Assembly (NCBI RefSeq): GCF_025854335.1
Contig: NZ_CP107716.1
Location: forward strand, 2,597,001-2,661,000
Reading direction: 5' to 3'
Length of the DNA stretch: 64,000 nucleotides
Source of the DNA: Pelagibacterium flavum
Lineage (GTDB): Bacteria > Pseudomonadota > Alphaproteobacteria > Rhizobiales > Devosiaceae
This document shows, in pieces, positions 14,066 through 22,244 of this stretch. Both the position numbers and the translations under genes were made by a program. Numbering within the stretch: position 1 is the first letter of the stretch; every line of letters starts with the position of its first letter. The notes under the pieces were generated by a model. That model did no database searches and was not told the origin of the DNA. It saw nothing but the letters and a program-made list of their open reading frames with translations.

Positions 14066-14506
14066 TCAGGCCCGGGCCAGGACCATGTGCGGCTGGCCGT
14101 CGCTGGTGCGGGAGGGCGAGATACCGTCGCGATTGACGGTGGCGTCGACCCGCTGGCGGAAGGCGGAAAAGCTATCGAACGCAACGACATCGACAGGTTC
14201 GTCGAACTGGATGGTCAGGCGGAACATCTCCCCTGCCCCCAGCGCCTTGACGCCGATGATGGTGCCGGTGAAGGGCTGCTTGAGATAGGTTCCCGAGACC
14301 TGCTGGCTGACGGCATAGGCCGGGCCGCGGGTAACGGGAAGCACGCCGGAGGCAGTGTTCCAGTCCCTAAATCCGTGAAATCTCGCAACCATTTCAAGGG
14401 CTTGCGATTGGCTTATGGTTCGGCCGGCGTCGAGCTGGGCGGCACGATACTGGCGCGCCTCGGTCTTGAGGTCGGTCGTGGTCAGATGGGATGCAGGTTT
14501 GCGCAT
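14066..14506 (-). CDS. glyoxalase-superfamily-related N-terminal domain protein
   Basis: 146 residues from the ATG at 14506 (GGAG upstream). The segment LKTEARQYRAAQLDAGRTISQSQALEMVARFHGFRDWNTAS matches the short helical domain often attached to glyoxalase-related proteins and SEL/DUF-type hypothetical proteins. The second half is a beta domain (GTIIGVKALGAGEMFRLTIQ) rather than a complete metal-binding glyoxalase fold. No catalytic residues recognised. Monocistronic with its own terminator. Confidence 0.6.
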   Translation of the reverse strand: MRKPASHLTTTDLKTEARQYRAAQLDAGRTISQSQALEMVARFHGFRDWNTASGVLPVTRGPAYAVSQQVSGTYLKQPFTGTIIGVKALGAGEMFRLTIQFDEPVDVVAFDSFSAFRQRVDATVNRDGISPSRTSDGQPHMVLARA

Positions 14507-14782
14507 CGTCAAAGTCTCCACGGCGGAATTTTCGTCTTGGGAGCCCGCATTGCCAAGCACCGCCAATGATTTGGGACGATGTTTGCTGGTTCGCGCGGCC
14601 CGGAAAAACCGGGTTGGCGTGGAAGACTTCACCGTAGAACATGTGCCCTTGCGGACGGCAGGCGCTTCAGCCGAGTGCTCAGATAGGTACGCTGCGACGC
14701 TTTGTCAATATCGGCAACACTGGCGCCAAAAACTATGGACTTGAGCGTCCGGTGACCGCAAGTTGGCAAACATTGTGGGTCT

Positions 14783-15562
14783 GTGGGAATCCCGAAATTG
14801 ACGTATGTGTTGCTGTTCGCCGCCGGATTGCTCGGCGGGATGATAAATTCGCTCGCCGGTGGCGGCTCTTTCGTGATTTTTCCGGCGCTGTTGTTCGCCG
14901 GGGTGCCGCCGGTACTCGCCAATGCGTCCAACACCTATGCGTGCCTACCCGGATATGTGACCGGGGCAATCGGCTACTGGAAGCATATCGCGCCGCACAA
15001 GGGGCGGCTGGCGCTCTACAGCACGCTGGGGCTGGTGGGAGGGTTTCTGGGCGCCGAGGCGCTGATGCGGATTTCGGACGCGCAGTTCTCGGTCATCATT
15101 CCCTGGCTGATGGCGTTTGCCGTGACGATCTATATTTTCGGGCAGCGGATCAACCGGTTCTTTGCGTCGCGCTCGAACGGCTCCCGGCATGTTGTGCGGG
15201 CCGGCGCCATCGGGCTTTCGGCGCTGCTGCTGGCCATCAGCTTTTATGGCGGGTTTTTCAACGCGGGGCTGGGCATCGTGCTTCTGGCCTGGCTGGCGCT
15301 GGCCGGGTTCGAGGACGTTCATGCGATGAACGGGCTCAAGCTCTTGATCTCGGCCGTGGTGTCGGTGGTGGCCGTGCTGCGGTTCGCAGCGACTGGGTCG
15401 ATTGCGTGGGTTGAGGGCAGCGTAGCGCTGGCCGGAGCGATGGTCGGCGGGTTCGCGGCGGCGTATTTCTCGCATCTCGTGCCGGCGAAGGTGATCCGGG
15501 GGTTTGTGATTGTTTATGGGGTGGGGCTGACTGTGTATTTTTTCTGGGGGGTTTATGGGTAG
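14783..15562 (+). CDS. TauE/SafE-family sulfite/sulfonate exporter
   Basis: 259 residues with about eight transmembrane segments and the family repeat GGxxNSLAGGGSFVIFPALL near residues 18-37 and GGFFNAGLGIVLLAWLAL in the second half. Start is GTG at 14783. It is an inner-membrane permease for small organic anions or sulfur oxoanions; the substrate cannot be read from sequence. No sulfur-metabolism neighbours are present. Confidence 0.8.
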   Translation: MGIPKLTYVLLFAAGLLGGMINSLAGGGSFVIFPALLFAGVPPVLANASNTYACLPGYVTGAIGYWKHIAPHKGRLALYSTLGLVGGFLGAEALMRISDAQFSVIIPWLMAFAVTIYIFGQRINRFFASRSNGSRHVVRAGAIGLSALLLAISFYGGFFNAGLGIVLLAWLALAGFEDVHAMNGLKLLISAVVSVVAVLRFAATGSIAWVEGSVALAGAMVGGFAAAYFSHLVPAKVIRGFVIVYGVGLTVYFFWGVYG

Positions 15563-15652
15563 GGGGTGGTGAGGATAGCCGACACCGCGATTCCCCAAGA
15601 GAGTTGTTTGACATTACCGGAAGCAGCCGCGAACTTGGGATGGAGGGATCAA

Positions 15653-15676
15653 ATGTCTGAACTATTTGAACAATGA
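15653..15676 (+). CDS. 7-codon upstream ORF coupled to PIN-like gene
   Basis: ATG at 15653, preceded by GGAGGGATCAA, encodes MSELFEQ and stops in an ATGA overlap with the start of the PIN-like gene. The downstream gene has no Shine-Dalgarno of its own, so its translation probably depends on reinitiation after this short frame. Confidence 0.4.
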   Translation: MSELFEQ

Positions 15677-16405
15677 GTATTCCCCCACTCGCAACTTGTG
15701 CTGCCTGCAAGAAGCGCAGCAGAGCATTGGTCCAGCTGAAAGCTGGGTTGGCAAGCTACAAGTGTGTGTCATGCGGCGACATCACCATGGACGAAATGCC
15801 AGCGCTGGACAAAATGATCATCTATCTTGACCAGCTTGCCATCAGCCAAATTTTCAAAATAAAGACCGGCACATACCCCTCAGAGGCCCCGCACCATGCC
15901 TTTTGGACAGAAGTTACAAACCTTTTGCAGCAAGGCGTTTTACTACAGCAAGTACTGTGTCCAGCATCCGATATCCACCGAGATGAGTCGATGGTGTTCA
16001 CAAGAGGTGACGAGCTGACACTAACCCACGAGATGCTCGGTGGTGACACGAGCTTTCGATCCTCTTCGGAAATAGAAGGAGACCAAGTCTGGGCCTATTT
16101 GCGCGGGTTTGTTTCCGGAAAAGAACCGATACTAGATCTCTCGGTGGACAGTATTTTGGATGGACACCGAAATGAATGGCTTTCACGCCTCCACATATCG
16201 GCTGCGATGGACTGGACCGGCATCGCCAAAGATGTGCGTGACCGGCGAGAAATGTCGGCAGACAACATGGTGCCCCTTTACGAAAGATGGCGCGCTGATC
16301 CTAAGACATCATTCAAGAGTGTTCTGAAGACGGAACTGGAATCCTTTGGGAGTTCGCGGGTCACCGCATATTTGCATTTTGCAGAGATGGCTCGACGCGG
16401 CCTAG

Positions 16406-17249
16406 GGTCCATACCCAATCAGTTTGTTGAATAGACGCTGCAAATCAGATTCTCTGGCTTTAGATGAGTTCGGAGGTATCGATGAGCAGACTATTTTGGT
16501 TGAGTGATGCAGCTTGGGCGGCCATTGAGCCACATCTCCCCAAGAACCAGCCTGGAGCACGTCGAGTGGATGACCGGCGGGTAATTTCGGGGATCGTTCA
16601 TATGCTCAAGTGCGGCGGACGCTGGGCTGATTGCCCTGCCGAGTATGGCCCCTCGACAACAGTCTACAATCGCTGGAACCGCTGGAGTCGCCGCGGCGTA
16701 TGGGCACGCATTCTCGCGGCTCTGACCGAACAAGGCTGGATTGCGGAAACCGCCCAGATCGACAGCAGCTATATCAAAGCCCATCGCTGTGCAGGCGGGG
16801 GAAAAGGGGGGCGCGAACCAATGCCATTGGCATCTCGCGTGGTGGCCGGACCACCAAGATCCATGCGCTCGTCGACGTTATCGGCAGACCGATCCGCCTC
16901 ATCCTGACGCCCGGCAATGCCTCGGACATGAAGGGGGCCGATCTGCTCATCGCCCACACGATGGGCATGAAGAGAGTTATTGCTGACCGCGGCTATGATG
17001 CCAACCGCCTTCGTTCCACTCTGCGCAACCAGAAGACAATCCCGGTCATCCCTGGCCGCAAGAACCGGAAGCGCAAAATCAAATACGACGAGAAACGCTA
17101 CAAAGACCGCTGGCGTGTCGAGGCCATGTTCTGCCGGCTCAAGGATTTCCGCCGCGTTGCCACCCGATACGACAAGCTTGCCCGAAACTATCTATCTGCC
17201 GTCATGCTCGCAGCGGCAGTCGCATACTGGCTATGAACGAGTCTCGACC
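16406..17249 (+). mobile_element. IS5-family insertion sequence (IS427-like), 844 bp
   Basis: The ends GGTCCATACCC... and GGTCGAGACTC... (right end read inward) are imperfect inverted repeats. The element is flanked by CTAG on both sides (16402-16405 and 17250-17253), a probable target duplication; a 2-bp TA duplication would shift the ends by one base. It carries one transposase in two frames. Removing it restores the host gene, so the insertion is recent. Confidence 0.85.
16482..17236 (+). CDS. IS5-family transposase made by -1 frameshift
   Basis: Frame A runs 16482-16907 (MSRLFWLSDAAWAAIEPHLP...) and frame B ends at 17236. They join at the run GGGGGAAAAGGGGGG (16797-16811), where a -1 slip continues the protein as ARTNAIGISRGGRTTKIHA. 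DDE residues: Asp in AQIDSSYIKAH, Asp in VIADRGYDA and Glu in RVEAMFCRLK. The full fused length of about 251 residues is normal for this group. Both frames look intact, so the element may be active. Confidence 0.85.
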
Positions 17250-17718
17250 CTAGAAAATGGCGATACAAACGCCTTTATGAATGGCGCTCTCTCGGGGGCG
17301 ATACAGGAATTCCGCGGACTTCGGGAATACTTCACGCGTTCTGGAATGTCCGTCGATGATGCCGAGCGCCAAGTTGTGGCCTTCTGGCAATGGAACGGCA
17401 ATTGGACCGTGCCACACCACCGAATTCAGGCGTACCTTTTCGCAGCAATGGCGCGTAAAATTGCCGCTGGCCAGAAGAAAAACCCTTCACGAGGGGCCAC
17501 CAACGACATTAGGGCAATAGCGACCTATGCCCCGTATGTGGACGCAATGTTTGTGGACAGCGAGTTCGCAACTTTGCTTCAGGAGACACCGCTACAGAAT
17601 GATCTAAGCTACCGAGCAGAGATATTCTCTATCCGTTCACGGGATGCTTTCCTGAATTACTTGCACAACCTAATCAGAAACGCGACCGCAGAATGTGAAA
17701 TGATCGCGGTGGCACTCT

Positions 17719-17985
17719 ATGGTGACAGCGCCCGCCGAAAACCAGGAATTCGACCTACCTAGAAGTGAGTTCCTCTATTTAGAAGTGCTCCCCGACCGAT
17801 GGCCATCGCGGTTTCACGTTAGGACTGCGAACACTTGGAATGGGGCCGGAAACGAAGCGATAGTCACTCCATTCCGGCTCTCGATCGCAATGCCGGGCTC
17901 GGTTTCGCAGCTGATGGGTCCCGGCTCAAGGCCGGGACAGCGATGGGGTGGATTGAGGTTGTGCCCGGTTTTGGGCGCGGGTTGA
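17719..17985 (+). CDS. possible gene remnant overlapping the PIN-like gene
   Basis: 88-codon frame starting inside the 3' end of the PIN-like gene. The first half (EFDLPRSEFLYLEVLPDRWPS) reads like ordinary protein; the second half runs into the short palindromic repeat at 17917 and is of low complexity. It may be the start of a truncated second gene of the locus or a chance frame. Confidence 0.25.
   Translation: MVTAPAENQEFDLPRSEFLYLEVLPDRWPSRFHVRTANTWNGAGNEAIVTPFRLSIAMPGSVSQLMGPGSRPGQRWGGLRLCPVLGAG
17917..17940. repeat. short GC-rich palindrome, degenerate copy
   Basis: GGTCCCGGCTCAAGGCCGGGAC, a shortened relative of the 35-bp GGTACTGG...CCCGG palindromes at 18022, 23597, 31910 and 46620. 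Lies in the 372-base gene-poor stretch 17763-18134. Confidence 0.55.
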
Positions 17986-18021
17986 GACATTTGGATCGGC
18001 TGCGGCAAAAGCCGCAACGCT

Positions 18022-18056
18022 GGGGGTACTGGGTCCCGGGTCAAGCCCGGGATGAC
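18022..18056. repeat. 35-bp dispersed palindromic repeat
   Basis: GGGGGTACTGGGTCCCGGG-tcaa-GCCCGGGATGACA. Shared core GGTACTGG(A/G)(T/C)CCCGG, then the complementary CCGGG and ATGAC. Five related copies occur in the window, all intergenic. Confidence 0.75.
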
Positions 18057-18066
18057 AGATGAGGGT

Positions 18067-18093
18067 GGGGGAGCGTTGTGCTTCCCCTTTTTT
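18067..18093 (+). terminator. Rho-independent terminator
   Basis: GGGGGAGC pairs with GCTTCCCC (one G-U pair) around GTTGT and is followed by six T. It ends plus-strand transcription from the PIN-like locus before the convergent DUF1624 gene. Confidence 0.7.
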
Positions 18094-18134
18094 GTGTGAA
18101 TGGGGTCTGGACCCGTCGGGGAGGTGTCGCCCCC

Positions 18135-19127
18135 CTACTCCGCCTCAGGCGCCAGCAGCATTTCGTCCAACACTTCGGCGGCGCATTGGTTGGTGAGGTC
18201 GCTCAGGGCGATGTCCTGTTCGGGGGTGCGCTGGGGGGCTTCGAGCATGGGCCAGAGGGTGTCGGCTTCGATGCGGTCGAGGGTGCAGGCGCAGTAGGCG
18301 GTGCAGTAGGCGGCGTCGGGGGCGGATTGGAGGCAGCTGGACTGGCAGCTTGAGAGGAAGTTTTCGGCGCGGCGGGTTTCGCTGATGCCGGTGAGGGAGG
18401 CAAGGCCCATGAGGATGCCGATGAGGATGGGCTGGTGCAGGACGTAGATGACGAGGCTCCAGCGGCCGAGTTTGGCCAGGGCGCGAGAGGGCGCTGAGGT
18501 ACCCTTGAATTGGGCGAGGCGGTCCGTGACGCCGCTGCTGATAGCCCAGCGGGTGGCGGCGATGCCGAGGAGGGCGACGCCGAACCAAGGGAAGATGGGG
18601 ACCAGATCTTCGCTGGGGGGCGGCGCATCCCAGAGGCCGATCCAGGACCAGAGCTTTTCGCCGAACAGCGGGCTCTGGATGAACAGTTGCAGGCCGATGA
18701 GGATGACGGCCAGCTCGATGACGAGCGCGAGCGGGGTCGTGAGGAAGGCGAGGCCCATGAGGGAAAACAGCGCTATGGCGTGCAGGACGCCGAAATAAAC
18801 GAAGGTGCCGGGATTGAAGGCGTACGTGCCCGCAGAGATGAGGAGCGCGGCGCCGAGGATGATGGCGAAGCGGCGCCAGAAGGGGCGCCAGCGGATGGTT
18901 TCGCCGTGGCCGAGGACGAGGGACACGCCGGTCAAAAAAATGAAGGTGCCGACGATCAGTTTCTGGAAGATCACCCAAGGGAGCGACTGGGTGGGGTCGA
19001 AATTGACGAAGCCCAGAAACGCCAGATCCCATGAGAAATGGTAGATGATCATCGCGACGATGGCGACGCCGCGCGCGACGTCGATGGCGGCGATGCGCGG
19101 GCGGGAGGCGGGGGAAATCGATGTCAT
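18135..19127 (-). CDS. DUF1624/HGSNAT-like membrane protein with Cys-rich tail
   Basis: 330 residues. The first 270 residues hold about seven to eight transmembrane helices beginning with RIAAIDVARGVAIVAMIIYH, the hallmark of the DUF1624 (heparan-alpha-glucosaminide acetyltransferase catalytic) family. The last 75 residues are soluble and contain CQSSC, YCTAYCAC and a final Cys, six or more cysteines that most relatives lack as far as I know. The start overlaps the stop of the oxidoreductase gene (ATGA), so the two are co-translated. Substrate unknown; acyl or acetyl transfer across the membrane is likely. Confidence 0.7.
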   Translation of the reverse strand: MTSISPASRPRIAAIDVARGVAIVAMIIYHFSWDLAFLGFVNFDPTQSLPWVIFQKLIVGTFIFLTGVSLVLGHGETIRWRPFWRRFAIILGAALLISAGTYAFNPGTFVYFGVLHAIALFSLMGLAFLTTPLALVIELAVILIGLQLFIQSPLFGEKLWSWIGLWDAPPPSEDLVPIFPWFGVALLGIAATRWAISSGVTDRLAQFKGTSAPSRALAKLGRWSLVIYVLHQPILIGILMGLASLTGISETRRAENFLSSCQSSCLQSAPDAAYCTAYCACTLDRIEADTLWPMLEAPQRTPEQDIALSDLTNQCAAEVLDEMLLAPEAE

Positions 19128-21223
19128 GCGGCGGACGCCCGGACCCAGACGGCGGCATCGTGGAAGGCGGCACCGCCGAAGGGCTTAACGGGATCGGAGC
19201 CGATCAGGGTGTTGATGCCCCTGCCCTTGCGGTGTGCCTTGTGAGGGTGGAGGCCCTCGGCGACGACAACGCCGGTGCGCAACCCGTCGAACAGGCGCAG
19301 GGTCAGCTCCACTGAACCGCGATGGTTGCCGATGGTGACGGGTGCGCCGTCTTCAAGCGCCAACCGGGCGGCATCGTCGGCGTGCATGAGCAAGGAGGGG
19401 GTTCCTTCGCGCTTCTGGCTGCCGGGTGTTTCGCCAAAGGTGGAATTGAGGAACGTGCGGGCCGGAGAGGTGGTCAGGCGGAACGGGACCGCTTCGGTGG
19501 TCGGCTCGTTCCAATCGAGAAAATCGACCATGGCGGGCATTTCTGCGGGATCGCAGACCCAGTTGACGCCACGCTTGATGCGGGTGGCTTCCCAATCGGG
19601 CTTGAAGCGGAATTTGCCGTCGGGCCAGGCAAAGCCATCGGCGTAGCGCGATTTTTCATCGGGCAGCGCGCGGTCGACAAAGCCTGACGCGGCTTCGATT
19701 GCGTCGAGATCGCCATAGCCGGAGCGCGAGAAGGTTTCGGCAACCATCTCGCGGTCGGTCTTCTCAGTGACGGCGGCGGGTGCCCCTACCCGCTTGGCGA
19801 TTTCGTTGATGACGAAATGGTTGGGCATAGCCTCGCCGGGGGCGTTGACGATCTTGGGGCCGTAGAGGACGCGGGTGTGGCCGCCGCGGGTGTAATAATC
19901 GTTGTGTTCGACAAACATGGTGGCGGGCAGAACGATATCGGCCATCTGAGCGGTTTCGGTCATGAACTGCTCATGGACGACGGTGAAGAGGTCCTCGCGC
20001 TCGAAGCCCTGCCGGGTGAGGGCGTGATCGGGGGTGACAACCATGGGATTGGTGTTCTGGATCAAGAGCGCCTTGACCGGGCCGCCGCCCTCGAGCGCTT
20101 CAGGGTCGCCGGTGAGGATGGGGCCGATGCGGCACATGTCGAGTTCGCGCACACGGGACTTTTTGAGGGCGGCGCCGGTGATCTGGGATTTGTCGAGCCC
20201 CCAAGCGCCCGAATTGGAATGGAAGGCGCCGCCGCCGCGATATTTCCAGGCGCCAATCATTGCAGGGATCGAGAGCGCGGCGTGCATGTTGAGCGCGCCA
20301 TTGCGCTGGCGGGAAAAGCCATAGCCGAGCCGGAAATAGGCGCGCGGGTTTTCACCCACCAGCTGTGCGAAGGCTTCGATTTCTTCGACCGAAAGGCCGG
20401 TGATTTCGGCGGCCCATTGCGGGGACTTGGCCGCAAGATGTGATTCAAGAGACGAATCGAAGTCCGTATGGCTGCTTAGGAATTCGCGATCGGCGAGGTT
20501 GTCGCGCAGCAGGATGTGCATGACAGCCAGCGCCAAAGCGCCATCGGTGCCGGGGCGGATGAGCAGCGCCATATCGGCCTGTTCCATGGTGGCGGTGCGG
20601 TAGATATCGACAACGACGAGCCTGGCGCCGCGCTCGCGCCGGGCGCGGATGGCGTGGGTCATGACGTTGATCTGGGTGTTGACCGGATTGGTGCCCCAGA
20701 TGATTACGCAATCGCTCTCGGCCATCTGCTCGGGATTGGGGCCGGTCAAAAGCCCGGTTCCGGCGATGTAGCCGGTCCACGAGATCATGGTGCAGATGGT
20801 GTCGTATTGCTCGGAGTAGCCCTTGGCGTTGCGCAGGCGGTTTATGCCGTCGCGGTGCACGTGGCCCATGGTGCCGGCGTAGTAGTAGGGCCAGATCGAC
20901 TCGGCGCCGTGTTCGGCTTCGATTTGCAGGAAGCGGGAGCCGATTTCGTCGAGGGCATCGTCCCAGGAGATTCGCTGGAACTGGCCCGAGCCTTTGGGGC
21001 CGGTGCGGCGGAGCGGATGGAGCACGCGGTCGGGGTGATTGGCGCGCTCGGCGTAGCGGGCGACCTTCTCGCAGATCACGCCTGCCGTATAGGGATCGTC
21101 CTTGGCGCCGCGCACCCGGCCGATTGTGCCCGTCTCGAGCACTTCGACATCGAGCGCGCAGGTCGAAGGACAATCGTGGGGACAAACGGTGCGGGCGGTG
21201 CGGAGGACGAGTGGCTTGGTCAT
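19124..21223 (-). CDS. molybdopterin-dependent oxidoreductase with 4Fe-4S site
   Basis: 699 residues. C14-x3-C18-x3-C22-x28-C51 is a 4Fe-4S ligand set, followed by the molybdopterin oxidoreductase domains (RISWDDALDEI, GTNPVNTQINVM, NTNPMVVTPD, DIVLPATMFVEHND) and a C-terminal dinucleotide-binding domain (TFGETPGSQKREGTPSLLMH). This belongs to the formate dehydrogenase/DMSO reductase superfamily, cytoplasmic since no Tat signal is visible. The substrate is unknown. Directly coupled to a DUF1624 membrane protein. Confidence 0.85.
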   Translation of the reverse strand: MTKPLVLRTARTVCPHDCPSTCALDVEVLETGTIGRVRGAKDDPYTAGVICEKVARYAERANHPDRVLHPLRRTGPKGSGQFQRISWDDALDEIGSRFLQIEAEHGAESIWPYYYAGTMGHVHRDGINRLRNAKGYSEQYDTICTMISWTGYIAGTGLLTGPNPEQMAESDCVIIWGTNPVNTQINVMTHAIRARRERGARLVVVDIYRTATMEQADMALLIRPGTDGALALAVMHILLRDNLADREFLSSHTDFDSSLESHLAAKSPQWAAEITGLSVEEIEAFAQLVGENPRAYFRLGYGFSRQRNGALNMHAALSIPAMIGAWKYRGGGAFHSNSGAWGLDKSQITGAALKKSRVRELDMCRIGPILTGDPEALEGGGPVKALLIQNTNPMVVTPDHALTRQGFEREDLFTVVHEQFMTETAQMADIVLPATMFVEHNDYYTRGGHTRVLYGPKIVNAPGEAMPNHFVINEIAKRVGAPAAVTEKTDREMVAETFSRSGYGDLDAIEAASGFVDRALPDEKSRYADGFAWPDGKFRFKPDWEATRIKRGVNWVCDPAEMPAMVDFLDWNEPTTEAVPFRLTTSPARTFLNSTFGETPGSQKREGTPSLLMHADDAARLALEDGAPVTIGNHRGSVELTLRLFDGLRTGVVVAEGLHPHKAHRKGRGINTLIGSDPVKPFGGAAFHDAAVWVRASAA

Positions 21224-21291
21224 TCAGGTCAGGTTCATGGTGGAGATGGCTATAGTAGGGCGGGTCGGGGCCCGTGTCAGCCGCCTGCGGC

Positions 21292-21317
21292 GATGTTGCA
21301 ACATCTTGTTTTGCAAC
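21292..21317. promoter_or_regulatory. candidate operator upstream of surface lipoprotein
   Basis: GATGTTGCAACATC (21292-21305) is a perfect 14-bp palindrome, and TTGCAAC recurs at 21311-21317, 15 bases after the first TTGCAAC. It lies about 95 bases before the lipoprotein start and 70 bases before the divergent oxidoreductase. A metal-responsive Fur-family regulator (Zur, Mur) would fit a TbpB-like cargo; which one is unknown. Confidence 0.4.
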
Positions 21318-21411
21318 GGCGCTTGTCCCGGAACGATCACATTCGGGCTGCATTGTCGAGCCGAGAGCGGGGGCTCATTCGACTATAGACCCAATAAGGA
21401 GGGTAACCCCC

Positions 21412-22164
21412 GTGACTACCAAGCTCTTCGCTCTTTCCGCCGTCGCAGCGGCGCTACTCGTTTCCGGCTGCACAAGCTCCAGCTCGCTCCCGCCCTCACC
21501 GCTCAGCTATTCGGCCGTTGGGCTGAACGCCGGCGGCACGGGGACCGGTAATGGTTCGTTTGCCGCCAATCCCAGTACGATCTCTGTGGCCGTGGATGGC
21601 CGGAACTATACCGTTGGCAATGGCGCCGCCACACCGGGCCTGCCGGGTGGGCTGACGGGCTATACTTACACTGACGCAAATGGCGAAGCCGCCTATATCG
21701 GGGGCAGCCATGCGGCGACGGCACTGACCAGCCCGGCGGGAACCAATACGGTCTATGCCATCGTCGACGGGCGCGAGACCACGAGCAGCCAGATGCAGAG
21801 CCTGCCCATGCAGGCAGCCAATTATGATGGCGTGTGGGGCATTTCGAGCTCTTCGGGTCAGCAGGCGGGCGGCACCTTCCAGGCGGGAGCCAATTTCGAT
21901 TCCCGTTCGGTGGGGTTCGAGCTGTACGACCAGTCCGGACTTGTGGGCGGCGGCAATGGGCGGATCATCGGGACCGGGTTCACCAGCACGCTCGATACGC
22001 GCAACGCGGTCGACCAGGGCCCGAACAATGTCCGGCTCAATTCCAACAACACGATCGATGGGCAGTTCTACGGCCCGAACGCCGATGAAATGGCCGGGCT
22101 GGTGCAGGGCAAAACCACCGACGGCAACGGTGCGACCGCCGGCTACCTGATCGGCACGCAGTAG
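21412..22164 (+). CDS. TbpB-like surface lipoprotein, probable Slam substrate
   Basis: 250 residues from GTG 21412, preceded by AAGGAGGG. Signal peptide with lipobox LLVSGC; Cys is the 21st residue. The mature part starts with a Ser/Pro-rich linker, followed by a beta-rich domain. The C-terminal 110 residues read as an eight-strand barrel with Gly-rich turns and the TbpB/fHbp-like GQFYGPNADEMAGLVQG. It resembles transferrin-binding-protein-like lipoproteins. The next gene is a Slam homologue, which exports such cargos. Ligand unknown; host or environmental iron, zinc or haem carriers are candidates. Confidence 0.7.
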   Translation: MTTKLFALSAVAAALLVSGCTSSSSLPPSPLSYSAVGLNAGGTGTGNGSFAANPSTISVAVDGRNYTVGNGAATPGLPGGLTGYTYTDANGEAAYIGGSHAATALTSPAGTNTVYAIVDGRETTSSQMQSLPMQAANYDGVWGISSSSGQQAGGTFQAGANFDSRSVGFELYDQSGLVGGGNGRIIGTGFTSTLDTRNAVDQGPNNVRLNSNNTIDGQFYGPNADEMAGLVQGKTTDGNGATAGYLIGTQ

Positions 22165-22244
22165 ATGCTTCGGGGCGGTGCTTTTGTGCCGCCTTCATGC
22201 CTTTGTAATGCGTACGCCCCAAGGGCGAAAAGCGGGGGGCCTTC

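Larger units (their letters stand above)
15673..17762 (+). pseudogene. PIN-like nuclease gene with zinc ribbon, split by IS5-family element
   Basis: The 5' part (15673-16405) and 3' part (17254-17762) join in frame when the 844-bp insertion and one CTAG copy are removed, giving 413 residues (…MARRGL|ENGDTNAF…). The N-terminus has CAAC and CVSC pairs (zinc ribbon), then IIYLDQLAISQIFK with a conserved-looking Asp. Near the C-terminus NDIRAIATYAPYVDAMFVDSEF carries the acidic residues expected of a PIN-like fold. Such proteins are often RNases in toxin or defence settings; this is inference. AT content is higher than in neighbours, suggesting transfer. As it stands the gene is disrupted. Confidence 0.7.

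Noticed and set aside
18145..19173. 342-codon minus frame overlapping the DUF1624 gene in another frame
   Set aside because: Extremely Arg/Pro/His-rich product, characteristic of a wrong frame in high-GC DNA; the other frame has clear membrane helices.
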